Shown piece by piece: positions 27,340 through 35,350 of a DNA stretch of 64,000 nucleotides (positions within the stretch are counted from its first letter, which is position 1; each line of letters opens with the position of its first letter). The stretch lies in assembly GCA_019310485.1 (NCBI GenBank), contig JAFDEF010000001.1, forward strand, positions 186,544 through 250,543. Direction: 5' to 3'. This DNA is from Deltaproteobacteria bacterium. GTDB taxonomy: Bacteria > Desulfobacterota > DSM-4660 > Desulfatiglandales > HGW-15. The notes below the pieces were generated by a model that worked only from the letters and a program-made list of their open reading frames with translations, was not told the DNA's origin and made no database searches. Both the position numbers and the translations under genes were made by a program.

Positions 27340-27687
27340 TTAAAAGCAATTTACTTGAGCATGATAAGAAGATACCTGATCCCATAGTCTAGTTTTACAC
27401 ATACCCTGACCGGTAAAATGGTTGGGCCCAGGCTGAATTCTTACAAATTCCACGACAGAATCAAGCTCATAGCCTTCCGAGTCCCTTAATGAGACGGTCA
27501 ATGCGCATGTTTTAGGGCCTTTATCGGAGTAAATATCAACCTTCCAAGAGTAGGTTGTGTATTTTTCTCCACGGTCCAGGGGCTTTACCCCAATATCCGA
27601 GATCGTCATTTGAGGGGAAGAATTAACAGGATGTAAAAATAGGACGAAAAAGAAAATAAGTGCACTCGATAAGAAAAGCCGGTTCAT
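27340..27687 (-). CDS. secreted hypothetical protein (115 aa)
   Basis: N-terminal signal peptide (hydrophobic LFLSSALIFFFVLFLHPVNS, cleavage near residue 23). The mature part is predicted beta-rich with two or three cysteines (KTCALTVSLRD, GMCKTRL, VNCF) that could form a disulfide. AAAGGAGGTCC lies before the ATG. Likely a periplasmic cargo protein expressed in the lysogen; no homologue recognised. Confidence 0.6.
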   Translation of the reverse strand: MNRLFLSSALIFFFVLFLHPVNSSPQMTISDIGVKPLDRGEKYTTYSWKVDIYSDKGPKTCALTVSLRDSEGYELDSVVEFVRIQPGPNHFTGQGMCKTRLWDQVSSYHAQVNCF

Positions 27688-27722
27688 AGAGGACCTCCTT
27701 TGTTAAAAGAAGGTGACGTGGA

Positions 27723-28277
27723 TTATGTTGCCGTTGACCTTTTTAACTCGTCCGGCTCCACGGGAGGCGGGGCCTTTAATCTGTCCTCCAGGGCAGCGAT
27801 GCGCTTTTCCATTGAAGCTAGTCTATTTTTCAGCTCGATAACTTCTTTTTCACGCCTTACGGTGCGCAGGAACGTGGCAAGGTTGGCCTGGATCGCACTG
27901 ATGATACCCGGATCGCCATAATCGTAGATCTCCCTTAGCTGGGAGGCAGCCTTACCAAAAGGATCAGGTAGGTGATCCGCCTCCGCGGTGGCAGAACCGG
28001 AGATAGCCAATTGAGATCTGTCATAGTCATGAGGGATCCCTTCCTTATTTAAAGGGGACTCTTTGGGCTCGTCCTTCGGAAAAGGCTCCCCTTCCCCTGT
28101 CAACAGCCAGTTTATATTCACTCCAAACGCCTCATGAATCCGCTGGAGTACGTCCCCTTTCGGGATATTACCTGCTTCGTACTGCTGAACGGTGTAAACA
28201 TGGACACCAATTTTTGACGCGAATTTCTTTTGCGTCATAGTGCCTCGTACAGTCTTTATACGGTCTCCAATTCCCAT
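27723..28277 (-). CDS. CI-like phage repressor (XRE HTH)
   Basis: 184 residues. The N-terminal XRE helix-turn-helix (TMTQKKFASKIGVHVYTVQQYEAG, about 13-36) is followed by NINWLLTGEGEPF, the usual junction in CI-type repressors. The C-terminus is a coiled coil (EVIELKNRLASMEKRIAALE) rather than a peptidase domain, so SOS self-cleavage is unlikely. It is transcribed leftward, divergent from the early genes, with operator-like repeats between: the lysogeny switch of this phage. Confidence 0.87.
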   Translation of the reverse strand: MGIGDRIKTVRGTMTQKKFASKIGVHVYTVQQYEAGNIPKGDVLQRIHEAFGVNINWLLTGEGEPFPKDEPKESPLNKEGIPHDYDRSQLAISGSATAEADHLPDPFGKAASQLREIYDYGDPGIISAIQANLATFLRTVRREKEVIELKNRLASMEKRIAALEDRLKAPPPVEPDELKRSTAT

Positions 28278-28293
28278 TTTAGAGGGTATTCCC

Positions 28294-28324
28294 GGTTCCG
28301 AATCGGTTCCGAATTTTCGGAACC
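28294..28324. promoter_or_regulatory. repressor operator: GGTTCCGAA repeats
   Basis: GGTTCCGAA at 28294-28302 is repeated at 28305-28313, and the second copy forms a perfect 9-bp inverted repeat with TTCGGAACC (28316-28324) around TT. A further half site GGAACC lies at 28411-28416, just before the early promoter -35 box. A TAATAT hexamer on the minus strand nearby could be the repressor-gene -10. These are the obvious binding sites for the adjacent XRE repressor. Confidence 0.75.
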
Positions 28325-28426
28325 ATATTAAGAACTCGGCAAAAATTAAGAATAGATAACAATATCAATACGATACTTTTCTTACATGTAGAACAAGAAA
28401 AAACTTTTTAGGAACCAACTTTTTCC

Positions 28427-28455
28427 TTGACAACACCAAAAAAAGCCAATATTCT
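28427..28455 (+). promoter_or_regulatory. early lytic promoter (rightward)
   Basis: TTGACA (28427-28432), 17-bp spacer, TATTCT (28450-28455), about 100 bp before the first early gene. It lies between the half operator at 28411 and a tandem CCTATCAAG repeat (28457-28465, 28470-28478; 13-bp period) that covers the probable start of transcription. Confidence 0.75.
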
Positions 28456-28555
28456 ACCTATCAAGATAACCTATCAAGTAGCACAGTTTTTTGAGTAAAA
28501 GCAATGTCTATTTTAAGGCAAGTTCGGACGCCAATCTCCTAACAAGGAGATAAAA

Positions 28556-28987
28556 ATGCTCAAATCAGACCAATTAGCCCTGTTCAGGGGCCAGTCAATC
28601 AATCCCACCCATGAGATCAAAAGGCAGATTCGTATTGCCTTGTCCTCTACTCGGTTTTCAAGGGACGAGGTGGTGGACCAGATAAACAGGATCGCGGCAC
28701 AGGAAGGTATAAAAAGAAGCATCAGCAAGGCGACCTTGGATAGCTGGTGCAAAGACTCTGACCACGGGAGAATGCCATCGCCTGCTTGGATGACCATCCT
28801 TTGCCAGGTGCTGGGCACCACGGCTCCGATAGAAGCGATGTTAAGACCGCTGGGCTGCGCTGTGTTGGATGAGAAAGGAATGAGAGTGATGGTCTGGGCT
28901 GAGGCGGAGCTTGAAAAGCGGCAGGCGGCCAAGAGAGCCAGACTGGCGCTTGAGGTTTTAAATCAAGAGAAAGGAATCAAGGACTAA
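28556..28987 (+). CDS. early protein, probable DNA-binding (143 aa)
   Basis: First gene of the rightward early operon. Predicted helical, with SFSR-type segment RFSRDEVVDQINRIAAQEG and SISKATLDSWCKDSDHG that looks like a helix-turn-helix recognition pair. The C-terminus is a basic helix (AELEKRQAAKRARLALEVL). The position equals Mu ner, so a Ner-like regulatory role is plausible. No family recognised with certainty. Confidence 0.7.
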   Translation: MLKSDQLALFRGQSINPTHEIKRQIRIALSSTRFSRDEVVDQINRIAAQEGIKRSISKATLDSWCKDSDHGRMPSPAWMTILCQVLGTTAPIEAMLRPLGCAVLDEKGMRVMVWAEAELEKRQAAKRARLALEVLNQEKGIKD

Positions 28988-28993
28988 ACAGAT

Positions 28994-29245
28994 ATGGAAA
29001 GCGACTCTTATAAGGAGTTCATAGCCACGGAGATCAGAAAGAGGGTCACAGAATTGAGGCGCCAGGGGAAGAGGACATCAAAAGGTGAGCCCATCTCGCT
29101 GGCAGCTATAGGCCGGACACTCGACCCGCCTGTTTCCAGGATCTCAGTATACAACGTGGTGGACGGCAGGGCCGAGAGCGCGAGGATAAAAGCGGCCATT
29201 GAAAAGGAGCTGGGCCGTCCGTATTGGATCAGAAAAGGAGAATAG
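28994..29245 (+). CDS. small helix-turn-helix early protein (83 aa)
   Basis: Helical protein with LAAIGRTLDPPVSRISVYNVVDGR, a lambda-repressor-like HTH of the type found in Ner-like proteins, and a C-terminal EKELGRPYWIRKGE close to Ner/Nlp family endings. Sits 6 bp after the preceding gene and 5 bp before the transposase gene. Probable early transcription regulator. Confidence 0.7.
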   Translation: MESDSYKEFIATEIRKRVTELRRQGKRTSKGEPISLAAIGRTLDPPVSRISVYNVVDGRAESARIKAAIEKELGRPYWIRKGE

Positions 29246-29250
29246 GCTGA

Positions 29251-31371
29251 ATGAACGGTTATGACTTGGTTGCACCAGCGGAGATCGCTGAGTGCTTAAG
29301 GATAAGTGTTAGGGCGGTGCACAAGCGGGCGAAAAAAGAAAGCTGGAGAGCCCAGAAAGTAAACGGAAGAGGAGACAAGAGGTTTCATCTGGCGGAATTG
29401 CCGGAGGAAGTGAAGATCGCGGTCATGGTGAACAGGGCAAAGACCGGCGCACCCGACCTATATAATAAGGATAGGAGGGTGGCGGTGGGGTCACCGGAGC
29501 TAAGCGAGTGGCAGAACAGGATCGCCCTGGCCAGGGCCGACCTGGTCCGAGCATACGTGGCTGAAAAGAAGCGGGCAAAGGCAGCGGGGGGGTCCGCGGT
29601 GAGGGCTGCCGAGCTTTTCATCAAGGGATATAACACGGGCAACCTGATGCCGCGGGTATATGAGATCCTGGGGCCCACATCCTGGAAAAGCGTTGAGCGC
29701 TGGAGAAAGGAGCTCCAGCGCAAGGACCATGATTTCACGAAGATTGCGCCCATGTGGGGGAACAACCGCGGGAAGCGCAAGGTCACTGACCAGGAGTTCA
29801 ATATGCTTCTCTCATTTGCGCTTCACCCAAACCGGCTGCGCATCTCGGAGGTGTGCCGGCTAACAAAGCTGGCGCTACGCAAGCGGCAGGTCCCTTCTCC
29901 TTCCTCGGAAGCCACGCTTCGGCGGGCGCTTGAGGATTGGAAGGCCACGCATTATGACCAGTGGGTCTTTTGCCGGGAGGGGGAAAAGGCGCTAAACGAC
30001 AAGTGCCTGCCTTATCTTGAAAGAGACGCGGGTCTGCTGGAGGTGGGGGAAGTGCTCGTGGCAGACGGGCATCCGCTGAATTTCCAGTGCCTGAATCCAT
30101 ATACAGGCAAGCCCTGCAGGGCATCGCTCCTGATGTGGTATGACTGGGCATCGTGCATGCCGGCAGGCTGGGAGATTATGCCAACGGAGAACGTTCAGTG
30201 CGTGGCCGCCGGGCTTCGACGCGCGATCCTGGCGCTCGGGAAGATGCCGAAAGTGGCATATCTGGATAACGGCAAGGCCTTCAAGGCCAAGATTTTTACG
30301 AGCACGGACATTGATTTCGAGGAGGCCGGGTTTTACGGGATGTTCGCCCGGCTTGGAATAGAGACGACATTTGCCTGGCCCTACAATGCGCAGAGCAAGC
30401 CGGTCGAGCGGTTTTTCGGCACTTTCAACGAGCTAGAGCGACTCATGCCCACCTATACGGGTGCATCCATCCAGGACAAGCCGGCCCACATGCTCCGAAA
30501 CGAGAGACTACACAAAAAGATTCACGAGAAAAAATACGGGGGCTGGGTACCTACCATTGAGGAGGCCAACAGGATCATAGCAGGCTGGGTGGCGGAGTAT
30601 GCCAGGCGGCCGCACCGGGGCCTCAAGGGCCTCTGCCCGATAGAGGTATGGGAGGCAGGCAAAGGCCCGGGTGTGGACGAGCGGGCGCTCAGGTTCCTGA
30701 TGATGAGCATGGAACCGAAAGCGCCGCCAGGCCGAAACGGCATCCGGTTCATGGGGCGCAATTACTATGACGAGGCCCTGTATGGATACAAGGAGCGGGT
30801 TATGATCCGCTACGACCTCGAGGACCTCTCCCGCATCTATGTGTATGAGCAAAAAGGAAGCAGGCTTCTGTGTGAGGCCGAAGCAGTGGAACCTGTTCAT
30901 CCAATGGCAAAGCTGACCGGCCAAAAAGAGGACCTGGCCCTGGTCAAGATGGGCATCGAGCGGAAAAGGAAGCTTCAAAAAACCACAGAAACAGTAGCCA
31001 GATCATATGTCGAGTCGGCCCCTTCGCTGGTTGCCATACCTGAAAGAGCTAAAGAGGGACCTGGGCGAAAGAAAAAGCCTCGGGCGCTCGCCAGGGCGGA
31101 AGCGGAGAGGATAGAGGCGGAGGCCTCCAGGATGAAGGTGCTGGAGCTGAAGCCCAAGAAGCAAGAGCCGGTCTACATGTCTGAGCCGGACCGTTACGAG
31201 GCCCTGCTTGAGCGGGAATGCAGGGGCGAGGAGCTTTCGCTCGATGACATGCAGTTCATGAGATATTTCGAGAAAACAAAGACCTTCAGGCAGTTAAAAC
31301 CGCGCTTCGAGTCATTGCAGGAGTTATGGCTCGCGGGGCCGGAGGAGCAAGAGGAGGGAAGCCGATCATGA
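29251..31371 (+). CDS. MuA-like DDE transposase
   Basis: 706 residues (MuA has 663). An N-terminal winged-helix module (AECLRISVRAVHKRAKKESW) is followed by the end-binding domains, and then the DDE core with catalytic residues D272 (VADGHPLN), D339 (VAYLDNGKAFK) and E386 (AQSKPVERFFGTFNE), nearly the same positions as in MuA. A beta-barrel domain and a basic C-terminus (MuB/ClpX contact region in Mu) follow. Would bind the terminal TTTGAGAAA sites and join phage ends to target DNA. Confidence 0.95.
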   Translation: MNGYDLVAPAEIAECLRISVRAVHKRAKKESWRAQKVNGRGDKRFHLAELPEEVKIAVMVNRAKTGAPDLYNKDRRVAVGSPELSEWQNRIALARADLVRAYVAEKKRAKAAGGSAVRAAELFIKGYNTGNLMPRVYEILGPTSWKSVERWRKELQRKDHDFTKIAPMWGNNRGKRKVTDQEFNMLLSFALHPNRLRISEVCRLTKLALRKRQVPSPSSEATLRRALEDWKATHYDQWVFCREGEKALNDKCLPYLERDAGLLEVGEVLVADGHPLNFQCLNPYTGKPCRASLLMWYDWASCMPAGWEIMPTENVQCVAAGLRRAILALGKMPKVAYLDNGKAFKAKIFTSTDIDFEEAGFYGMFARLGIETTFAWPYNAQSKPVERFFGTFNELERLMPTYTGASIQDKPAHMLRNERLHKKIHEKKYGGWVPTIEEANRIIAGWVAEYARRPHRGLKGLCPIEVWEAGKGPGVDERALRFLMMSMEPKAPPGRNGIRFMGRNYYDEALYGYKERVMIRYDLEDLSRIYVYEQKGSRLLCEAEAVEPVHPMAKLTGQKEDLALVKMGIERKRKLQKTTETVARSYVESAPSLVAIPERAKEGPGRKKKPRALARAEAERIEAEASRMKVLELKPKKQEPVYMSEPDRYEALLERECRGEELSLDDMQFMRYFEKTKTFRQLKPRFESLQELWLAGPEEQEEGSRS

Positions 31372-32066
31372 AAAATGTTTTTGTGCACACTGCAAATGTC
31401 AAGAACTTCATCTCTGCCATGAGGGATGCGGACAAGGTGTCGGGAGAGCCGGTGCTCCTGGCTTTCTGGGGCCAGGCAGGGAGAGGAAAGACATCGGCTG
31501 CCAGGTTTTTTGCGGCCCAGGAGGGCTGGACATACGTCCGGGCGCTCAAAGGGTGGACGGAGCTCTGGATGCTCCAGGATATCTGCTTTGAGCTGATGAT
31601 CGATCCGGTTCCACACCGCAAAAAGCTGGCATTTGAAGCTATCAAGATGAAGCTCTACCGGGAACCCCGGCCGATCCTGATAGACGAGGCTGACAAGCTG
31701 AGTGAAGGGCTTCTGGAGTGGATCAGGGACCTGGCAGACATCACGTTCGTGCCGTTTGCGTTGATCGGGGAAAGACTGGTGGTGCGAAAGATGCAGAAAG
31801 AGCGGCGCGCCTGGTCCAGAACTCTCAGGAGCGTTGAATTCGGCCCCATCCAGGCGCAGGACATTTTGTTTTTCGCCAAGCAGGCTGCAGGGCTTTCGCT
31901 CAGCGCGAACCAGGCCGAGATTCTCAGGGAAGCATCCGACGGGGATTTCCGGCTGGTTTCCAGGGACGTGAGGACGCTCGAGGAGCTGGCCGAGGTAAAC
32001 AAAGCCAGCAAGATCAGTGATGACATGGTCAAGCTGGCCATCAAGAGGGGGCTTCGGGGCAAATGA
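31368..32066 (+). CDS. MuB-like AAA+ ATPase, transposition target selector
   Basis: 232 residues; the ATG overlaps the transposase stop (ATGA) and is preceded by GAGGAGGG. Walker A GQAGRGKT (35-42), Walker B PILIDEADKL, and a C-terminal four-helix-like region. MuB binds target DNA and activates MuA. An upstream in-frame Met (31326) lies inside the transposase gene and is less likely. Confidence 0.92.
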   Translation: MKNVFVHTANVKNFISAMRDADKVSGEPVLLAFWGQAGRGKTSAARFFAAQEGWTYVRALKGWTELWMLQDICFELMIDPVPHRKKLAFEAIKMKLYREPRPILIDEADKLSEGLLEWIRDLADITFVPFALIGERLVVRKMQKERRAWSRTLRSVEFGPIQAQDILFFAKQAAGLSLSANQAEILREASDGDFRLVSRDVRTLEELAEVNKASKISDDMVKLAIKRGLRGK

Positions 32067-32530
32067 AGGGAATCAGGCCCAGGGTACGCGAGGCGGCAAG
32101 GAGGTTCGGCAGGTTCAAGAAGGACGAGCTCTTAAACGCCCTCAAGGTTCAGAGCTACCAGGAAGCTGCAAGGGCGCGCCAGGAGTTAAGAGGGCTTTGC
32201 AAGGCAGGCGAAATCATCAGGCTGGACAAAGACCTCTATGTGTACCGGGGAAAGGAGCGGAAGCGTACAAAGCTCGATATTGTGTGGCACCTGGTCCGCT
32301 CTCACAGGCAATTTACGGTTGCCGAGATCGAGCGGCTCTCAGGAGCAAGCAGGCCGACGGTGGCCGAGTACATTCACGCATTTTACAGGCTGGGCTACAT
32401 CCGGCAGGACAAAAGGGCGCGGGGTTACTGGCAGCTGGTGAATGATCCGGGCCCGGAGACACCGATAACTTCATATAAGAGCAAAAACTTGAAAAGATCG
32501 AGGAAGGCGCATGGAAAAGATCAGCAATGA
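32063..32530 (+). CDS. winged-helix early phage protein (155 aa)
   Basis: Two tandem winged-helix-like modules: RRFGRFKKDELLNALKVQS and DIVWHLVRSHRQFTVAEIERL with GASRPTVAEYIHAFYRLGYI. Basic C-terminus. Starts within the MuB stop codon (4-bp overlap). Probable DNA-binding accessory protein of the transposition module; exact role unknown. Confidence 0.75.
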   Translation: MKGIRPRVREAARRFGRFKKDELLNALKVQSYQEAARARQELRGLCKAGEIIRLDKDLYVYRGKERKRTKLDIVWHLVRSHRQFTVAEIERLSGASRPTVAEYIHAFYRLGYIRQDKRARGYWQLVNDPGPETPITSYKSKNLKRSRKAHGKDQQ

Positions 32531-32903
32531 AGAAGCAAGGGCGAGGCTGATGGAAACGCTCTCTGAGCACGTTGGCAAGGAAAATGCCATTGGCATGGAC
32601 GAGCTCTACGAGCGCGTGTTCGGCAAGAAGGTACGCCACAAGATCAACGACACGCGGGATATCCGTAAGCTGATCACTACCCAGCGTCTCAAGGGTATCC
32701 CGATCGGGTCCACCTCGTCTCAGACAGGCGGGGGATACTACCTGGTGCGGGCAGGCTCAGAGCTGGAGGAGTATTGCTCCAGAATCCTCAGCTCGTCAAG
32801 GAGAGGGCTGTTGCTGGTGAGCAGGTTGAAAAAACTGGCCCTGCCTAAAATAGTGGGCCAGCTGGAGATGGAGCTGCAGGAGAGACGCGATGACGCCGCG
32901 TAA
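32511..32903 (+). CDS. hypothetical early phage protein, winged-helix-like (130 aa)
   Basis: Contains IGMDELYERVFGKKVRHKINDTRDIRKLITTQRLKGIPIGS and GGGYYLVRAGSELEEY, the pattern of a small winged helix seen in phage replication-associated proteins. Overlaps the preceding gene by 20 bp and Gam by 14 bp. No specific function assigned. Confidence 0.7.
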   Translation: MEKISNEEARARLMETLSEHVGKENAIGMDELYERVFGKKVRHKINDTRDIRKLITTQRLKGIPIGSTSSQTGGGYYLVRAGSELEEYCSRILSSSRRGLLLVSRLKKLALPKIVGQLEMELQERRDDAA

Positions 32904-33333
32904 GAAAGCTGATGCCATTCTCTGGGATTTGATTAACTTCAAGGTCTCGCTTCAGATGGTGCAGGAGGATGCTGAGGCAGAGCTGGCGCGCGTGCGCGAG
33001 AAATACCATGAGGAGATCAGCAACCTGGAAGCATTGATCGAGTCCGGGGAAAAGGAGCTCAAGGCCCTGGCAAAAAAGGAGAGGGTTGAGCTTTTCCAGG
33101 GAGAGGATAAGGCCATTCTCCCGCATGGAGTGCTCCTTTTCACCAAGCAGAAGAAAGTGCAGATCCCGAGGGATGCGCTCGGCAAAATCAAGGAGCAGGG
33201 CTGGCTCGAGGGCATCAAGGTGGTCGAGCAAATCAACCGCCCCATTATCGAGAAATGGCCTGATGAGAAGCTGGCAGTGATCGGGGCGAGGAAAAAGCTG
33301 GTCGAGCAGTTCAACTACGAGCTGAAAACCTGA
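32890..33333 (+). CDS. gam: Gam-like host-nuclease inhibitor
   Basis: 147 residues, close to the Mu Gam length. Long N-terminal helices (AELARVREKYHEEISNLEAL) and the family block VLLFTKQKKVQIPRDALGKI, with PIIEKWPDEKLAVIGARKK at the end. Mu Gam is a Ku-like dimer that coats double-stranded ends and blocks exonucleases. Same place in the early operon as in Mu. Confidence 0.88.
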   Translation: MTPRKKADAILWDLINFKVSLQMVQEDAEAELARVREKYHEEISNLEALIESGEKELKALAKKERVELFQGEDKAILPHGVLLFTKQKKVQIPRDALGKIKEQGWLEGIKVVEQINRPIIEKWPDEKLAVIGARKKLVEQFNYELKT

Positions 33334-33338
33334 GATTC

Positions 33339-33360
33339 TTGCAAATGGTTTGAGAAAAAA
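33339..33360 (+). repeat. internal copy of the phage-end motif upstream of gemA
   Basis: TTGCAAATGGTTTGAGAAAA matches the right-end transposase-type sites (TTTGCAGATGGTTTGAGAAA) almost completely. It lies in the 26-bp gap between gam and gemA, ending at the gemA ATG. An internal end-like site in the middle of the early operon is unexpected. Confidence 0.7.
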
Positions 33361-33875
33361 TGCGCAAGCACAGGAAAGCATCTGACATCTACAGGCGGCA
33401 GAACACCTTGCTGCACAGGGCATTTTCAAAGTGCGGGCTGCCCTACTCCGACAGCAAGGAGGTCTGGTGCAAGCTCGCCTCAGAGATCGCGGGAAGAGAG
33501 GTCGGGGGCCTTAGCGAGCTCACCCTGGGGGAGAGGCACGCCCTGATCATTCACCTCCAGCAGCAGGGAATGAGGATATTCGCTCCTGCTGTGCCCGCGG
33601 AGATCTCCGGCTGGAAAAAGGGGGATGAAGACATCGAGTATGAATACCGGCTCGAGGGCGATCCCCAGATCCGCATGCTCTACGCCATCTGGTGCGAGAT
33701 GGGCTACCGGGAGAAATCGCTCAGGGGCCTTTGCTGGCGCATGTTCAAGGTGGACGATCCCCGCTGGCTCAAGGACTCAGAGCTCAGAAGGCTTCTTCAG
33801 TACGTCAAGTACCGCGCAGACCGGAAGGGCTGCGGGAACTATTATGTCAGGAAAACAAGCGGGGGGCAAAGATGA
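33360..33875 (+). CDS. GemA-like regulatory protein (DUF1018)
   Basis: 171 residues. Begins YRRQNTLLHRAFSKCGLP, typical for DUF1018/GemA proteins, with LTLGERHALIIHLQQQG and KSLRGLCWRMFKVDDPRWL. In Mu the gemA-mor region modulates host gene expression and DNA topology. No mor-like gene follows here. Confidence 0.85.
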   Translation: MRKHRKASDIYRRQNTLLHRAFSKCGLPYSDSKEVWCKLASEIAGREVGGLSELTLGERHALIIHLQQQGMRIFAPAVPAEISGWKKGDEDIEYEYRLEGDPQIRMLYAIWCEMGYREKSLRGLCWRMFKVDDPRWLKDSELRRLLQYVKYRADRKGCGNYYVRKTSGGQR

Positions 33876-34150
33876 AAAAAGGCAAAAAGGTGGTGATCCT
33901 GGGAGCTTTGCTAGTCTTGGCCATGAGCATGACCATGATGAGCGCGAGCATGGCAACTGCGGGCTCCTGGGATTATCTCACCAAATGGGTAGGGCATTTC
34001 GTCAATGTCAACCTGGAGAAAAACTTTATCCAGTTAAAGCACGTGCGGCTGCTGCAGGTAACGGAGGAAGGCATCGTAATAGGGCAGCGCTACGGGAAGC
34101 GCACATTCGTGGGGTACGAGAAGATCCTGACAATCGACCTGGTGAGCTAG
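33872..34150 (+). CDS. small exported or membrane-anchored phage protein (92 aa)
   Basis: N-terminal signal/anchor (KVVILGALLVLAMSMTMMSA) followed by a short soluble region (FIQLKHVRLLQVTEEGIVIGQRYG). The start ATG overlaps the gemA stop (ATGA); the in-frame Met farther upstream lies inside gemA. Unknown function. Confidence 0.6.
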   Translation: MKKGKKVVILGALLVLAMSMTMMSASMATAGSWDYLTKWVGHFVNVNLEKNFIQLKHVRLLQVTEEGIVIGQRYGKRTFVGYEKILTIDLVS

Positions 34151-34408
34151 GTGATAACGCTGAGCAAGCACTTCATAGAGAACTGGAGGGCAAGGGTCGG
34201 AAACGAGCCAAGCCCTGAGCTGGTACAGGGCATCATGCAGTACGGAGTCATTGTCCTAAAGCCGAGAGTGCTGATGACGCCGGAGGGCAAGCCATTCAAG
34301 CAGCTGGGCATTTACTGGGACCCGGAACTCCAGGTGATCGTGAAAATTGACGAGTTCAAGGGCCGGGCTGTTAGCGTGCTTGCCCCTAAAAACGGAAGAG
34401 GAAAATGA
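34151..34408 (+). CDS. hypothetical phage protein (85 aa)
   Basis: GTG start directly after the preceding TAG. Sequence HFIENWRARVGNEPSPELV, then a beta-rich part ending VIVKIDEFKGRAVSVLAP. The outline resembles small RelE/DUF4258-like folds but no catalytic residues can be pointed out. Function unknown. Confidence 0.6.
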   Translation: MITLSKHFIENWRARVGNEPSPELVQGIMQYGVIVLKPRVLMTPEGKPFKQLGIYWDPELQVIVKIDEFKGRAVSVLAPKNGRGK

Positions 34409-34623
34409 GCACCGCGCAGAAAGAATGGCAATGGTACGCAGATGAGTTAATGAGCGAGGAGTGTTTATGCGGAAGATCCAAAAAAAGACACTATTCATTT
34501 TGTTATCGGTGTTTTAAGGCGCTTCCGGAAGATATGCAAAAGGCCTTGTACCAGAGGATTGGCGAGGGATACGAGGAAGCGTTCGAGGAGGCGGTCAAGT
34601 GGCTAGACCGCAACATTTGGTAG
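34405..34623 (+). CDS. small zinc-finger-like phage protein (72 aa)
   Basis: Contains CLCGRSKKRHYSFCYRCF, a CxC...CxxC knuckle, flanked by two helices (QKEWQWYADELMSEE and PEDMQKALYQRIGEGYEEAF). Overlaps the upstream gene by 4 bp. Probably a metal-stabilised nucleic-acid-binding or adaptor protein. Confidence 0.6.
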   Translation: MSTAQKEWQWYADELMSEECLCGRSKKRHYSFCYRCFKALPEDMQKALYQRIGEGYEEAFEEAVKWLDRNIW

Positions 34624-35099
34624 CAGCAGATGGTGAGTTTTTTGAATGCGAGCGTTTCAGGTGCACCATGCTGAAGATCCGCTGCGTGCAGCGCCAGAAC
34701 CGCGCAATAGAGGAGGCAATCAGGGATGCCAGGTGCCTGTATAGCCGTGGGCCGACAGCGGAGCTTGTGCGCTTCGAGGCGTGTATCAGGTGCGGCCAGG
34801 GCCGGGAAATTTACCAGGAGCTCACGGGCATGCTGCCTCCAACGCCCCCTCGGAGGACAAGGCCGGGGGCCAGGCATTATAGGCCGGTGCCTGCACAGGA
34901 GCGGACGCGCCAACCGGCTGTGGTATTGCCCGGACTCGCACAAGCCATCAAGCAGAAGAGGGGAAAGCTGGGCCTCAGCCAGGAAGGCCTGGCCCGGCTC
35001 ATCGGGCAACAGCAATCAACTCTTAGCAAGATTGAGCGTGGTCTGGCGGTCGGTGCGGAGACTGCGGAGCAGATTAGATCTTCACTGGAGTCGCTATGA
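34599..35099 (+). CDS. two-domain phage regulator: Cys-rich N-terminus + XRE HTH
   Basis: 166 residues, GTG start with GAGGAGG upstream, overlapping the previous gene by 25 bp. The N-terminal 60 residues have paired cysteines (CERFRCTMLKIRC and CIRCGQG). The C-terminal domain is a clear XRE HTH (LAQAIKQKRGKLGLSQEGLARLIGQQQSTLSKIE). The likely role is a middle-stage transcription switch, occupying the place of Mu mor. Confidence 0.75.
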   Translation: MARPQHLVAADGEFFECERFRCTMLKIRCVQRQNRAIEEAIRDARCLYSRGPTAELVRFEACIRCGQGREIYQELTGMLPPTPPRRTRPGARHYRPVPAQERTRQPAVVLPGLAQAIKQKRGKLGLSQEGLARLIGQQQSTLSKIERGLAVGAETAEQIRSSLESL

Positions 35100-35350
35100 A
35101 AGCAGTCTGTGCGTGGTGTGGTAAGGACCTGGGAGGGCGAGGCGGCCCCACCCCCGGCAAGGTCACGCACGGGATCTGCCCGAGGTGCATGGATAAGGCC
35201 CTGAGGGGAATGAAACATGAAATTAAGGGAAAGAGAGTTATTCAACGCCGCGGTCAGGAGGTGGGGAGCAAGCTTCCAGCTGGATATGGCGATAGAGGAA
35301 GCATCGGAGCTTATTTTCGCCATCTGCAAACTCAAGCGGCGAAGAGATGA
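35096..35350 (+). CDS. small zinc-ribbon protein (84 aa, overlaps next gene)
   Basis: N-terminal CAWCGKDLG...HGICPRCMDKA is a classic phage zinc ribbon. Residues from about 40 on are encoded in the region that also codes the MazG-like protein in another frame, and look unstructured there. Either the overlap is real (134 bp) or an indel has removed an earlier stop. The ribbon part is well supported, the tail is not. Confidence 0.5.
   Translation: MKAVCAWCGKDLGGRGGPTPGKVTHGICPRCMDKALRGMKHEIKGKRVIQRRGQEVGSKLPAGYGDRGSIGAYFRHLQTQAAKR

Noticed and set aside
33692..34150. Long frame of 152 residues overlapping gemA
   Set aside because: The part inside gemA is an out-of-frame shadow; the real start is the ATG at 33872 overlapping the gemA stop.
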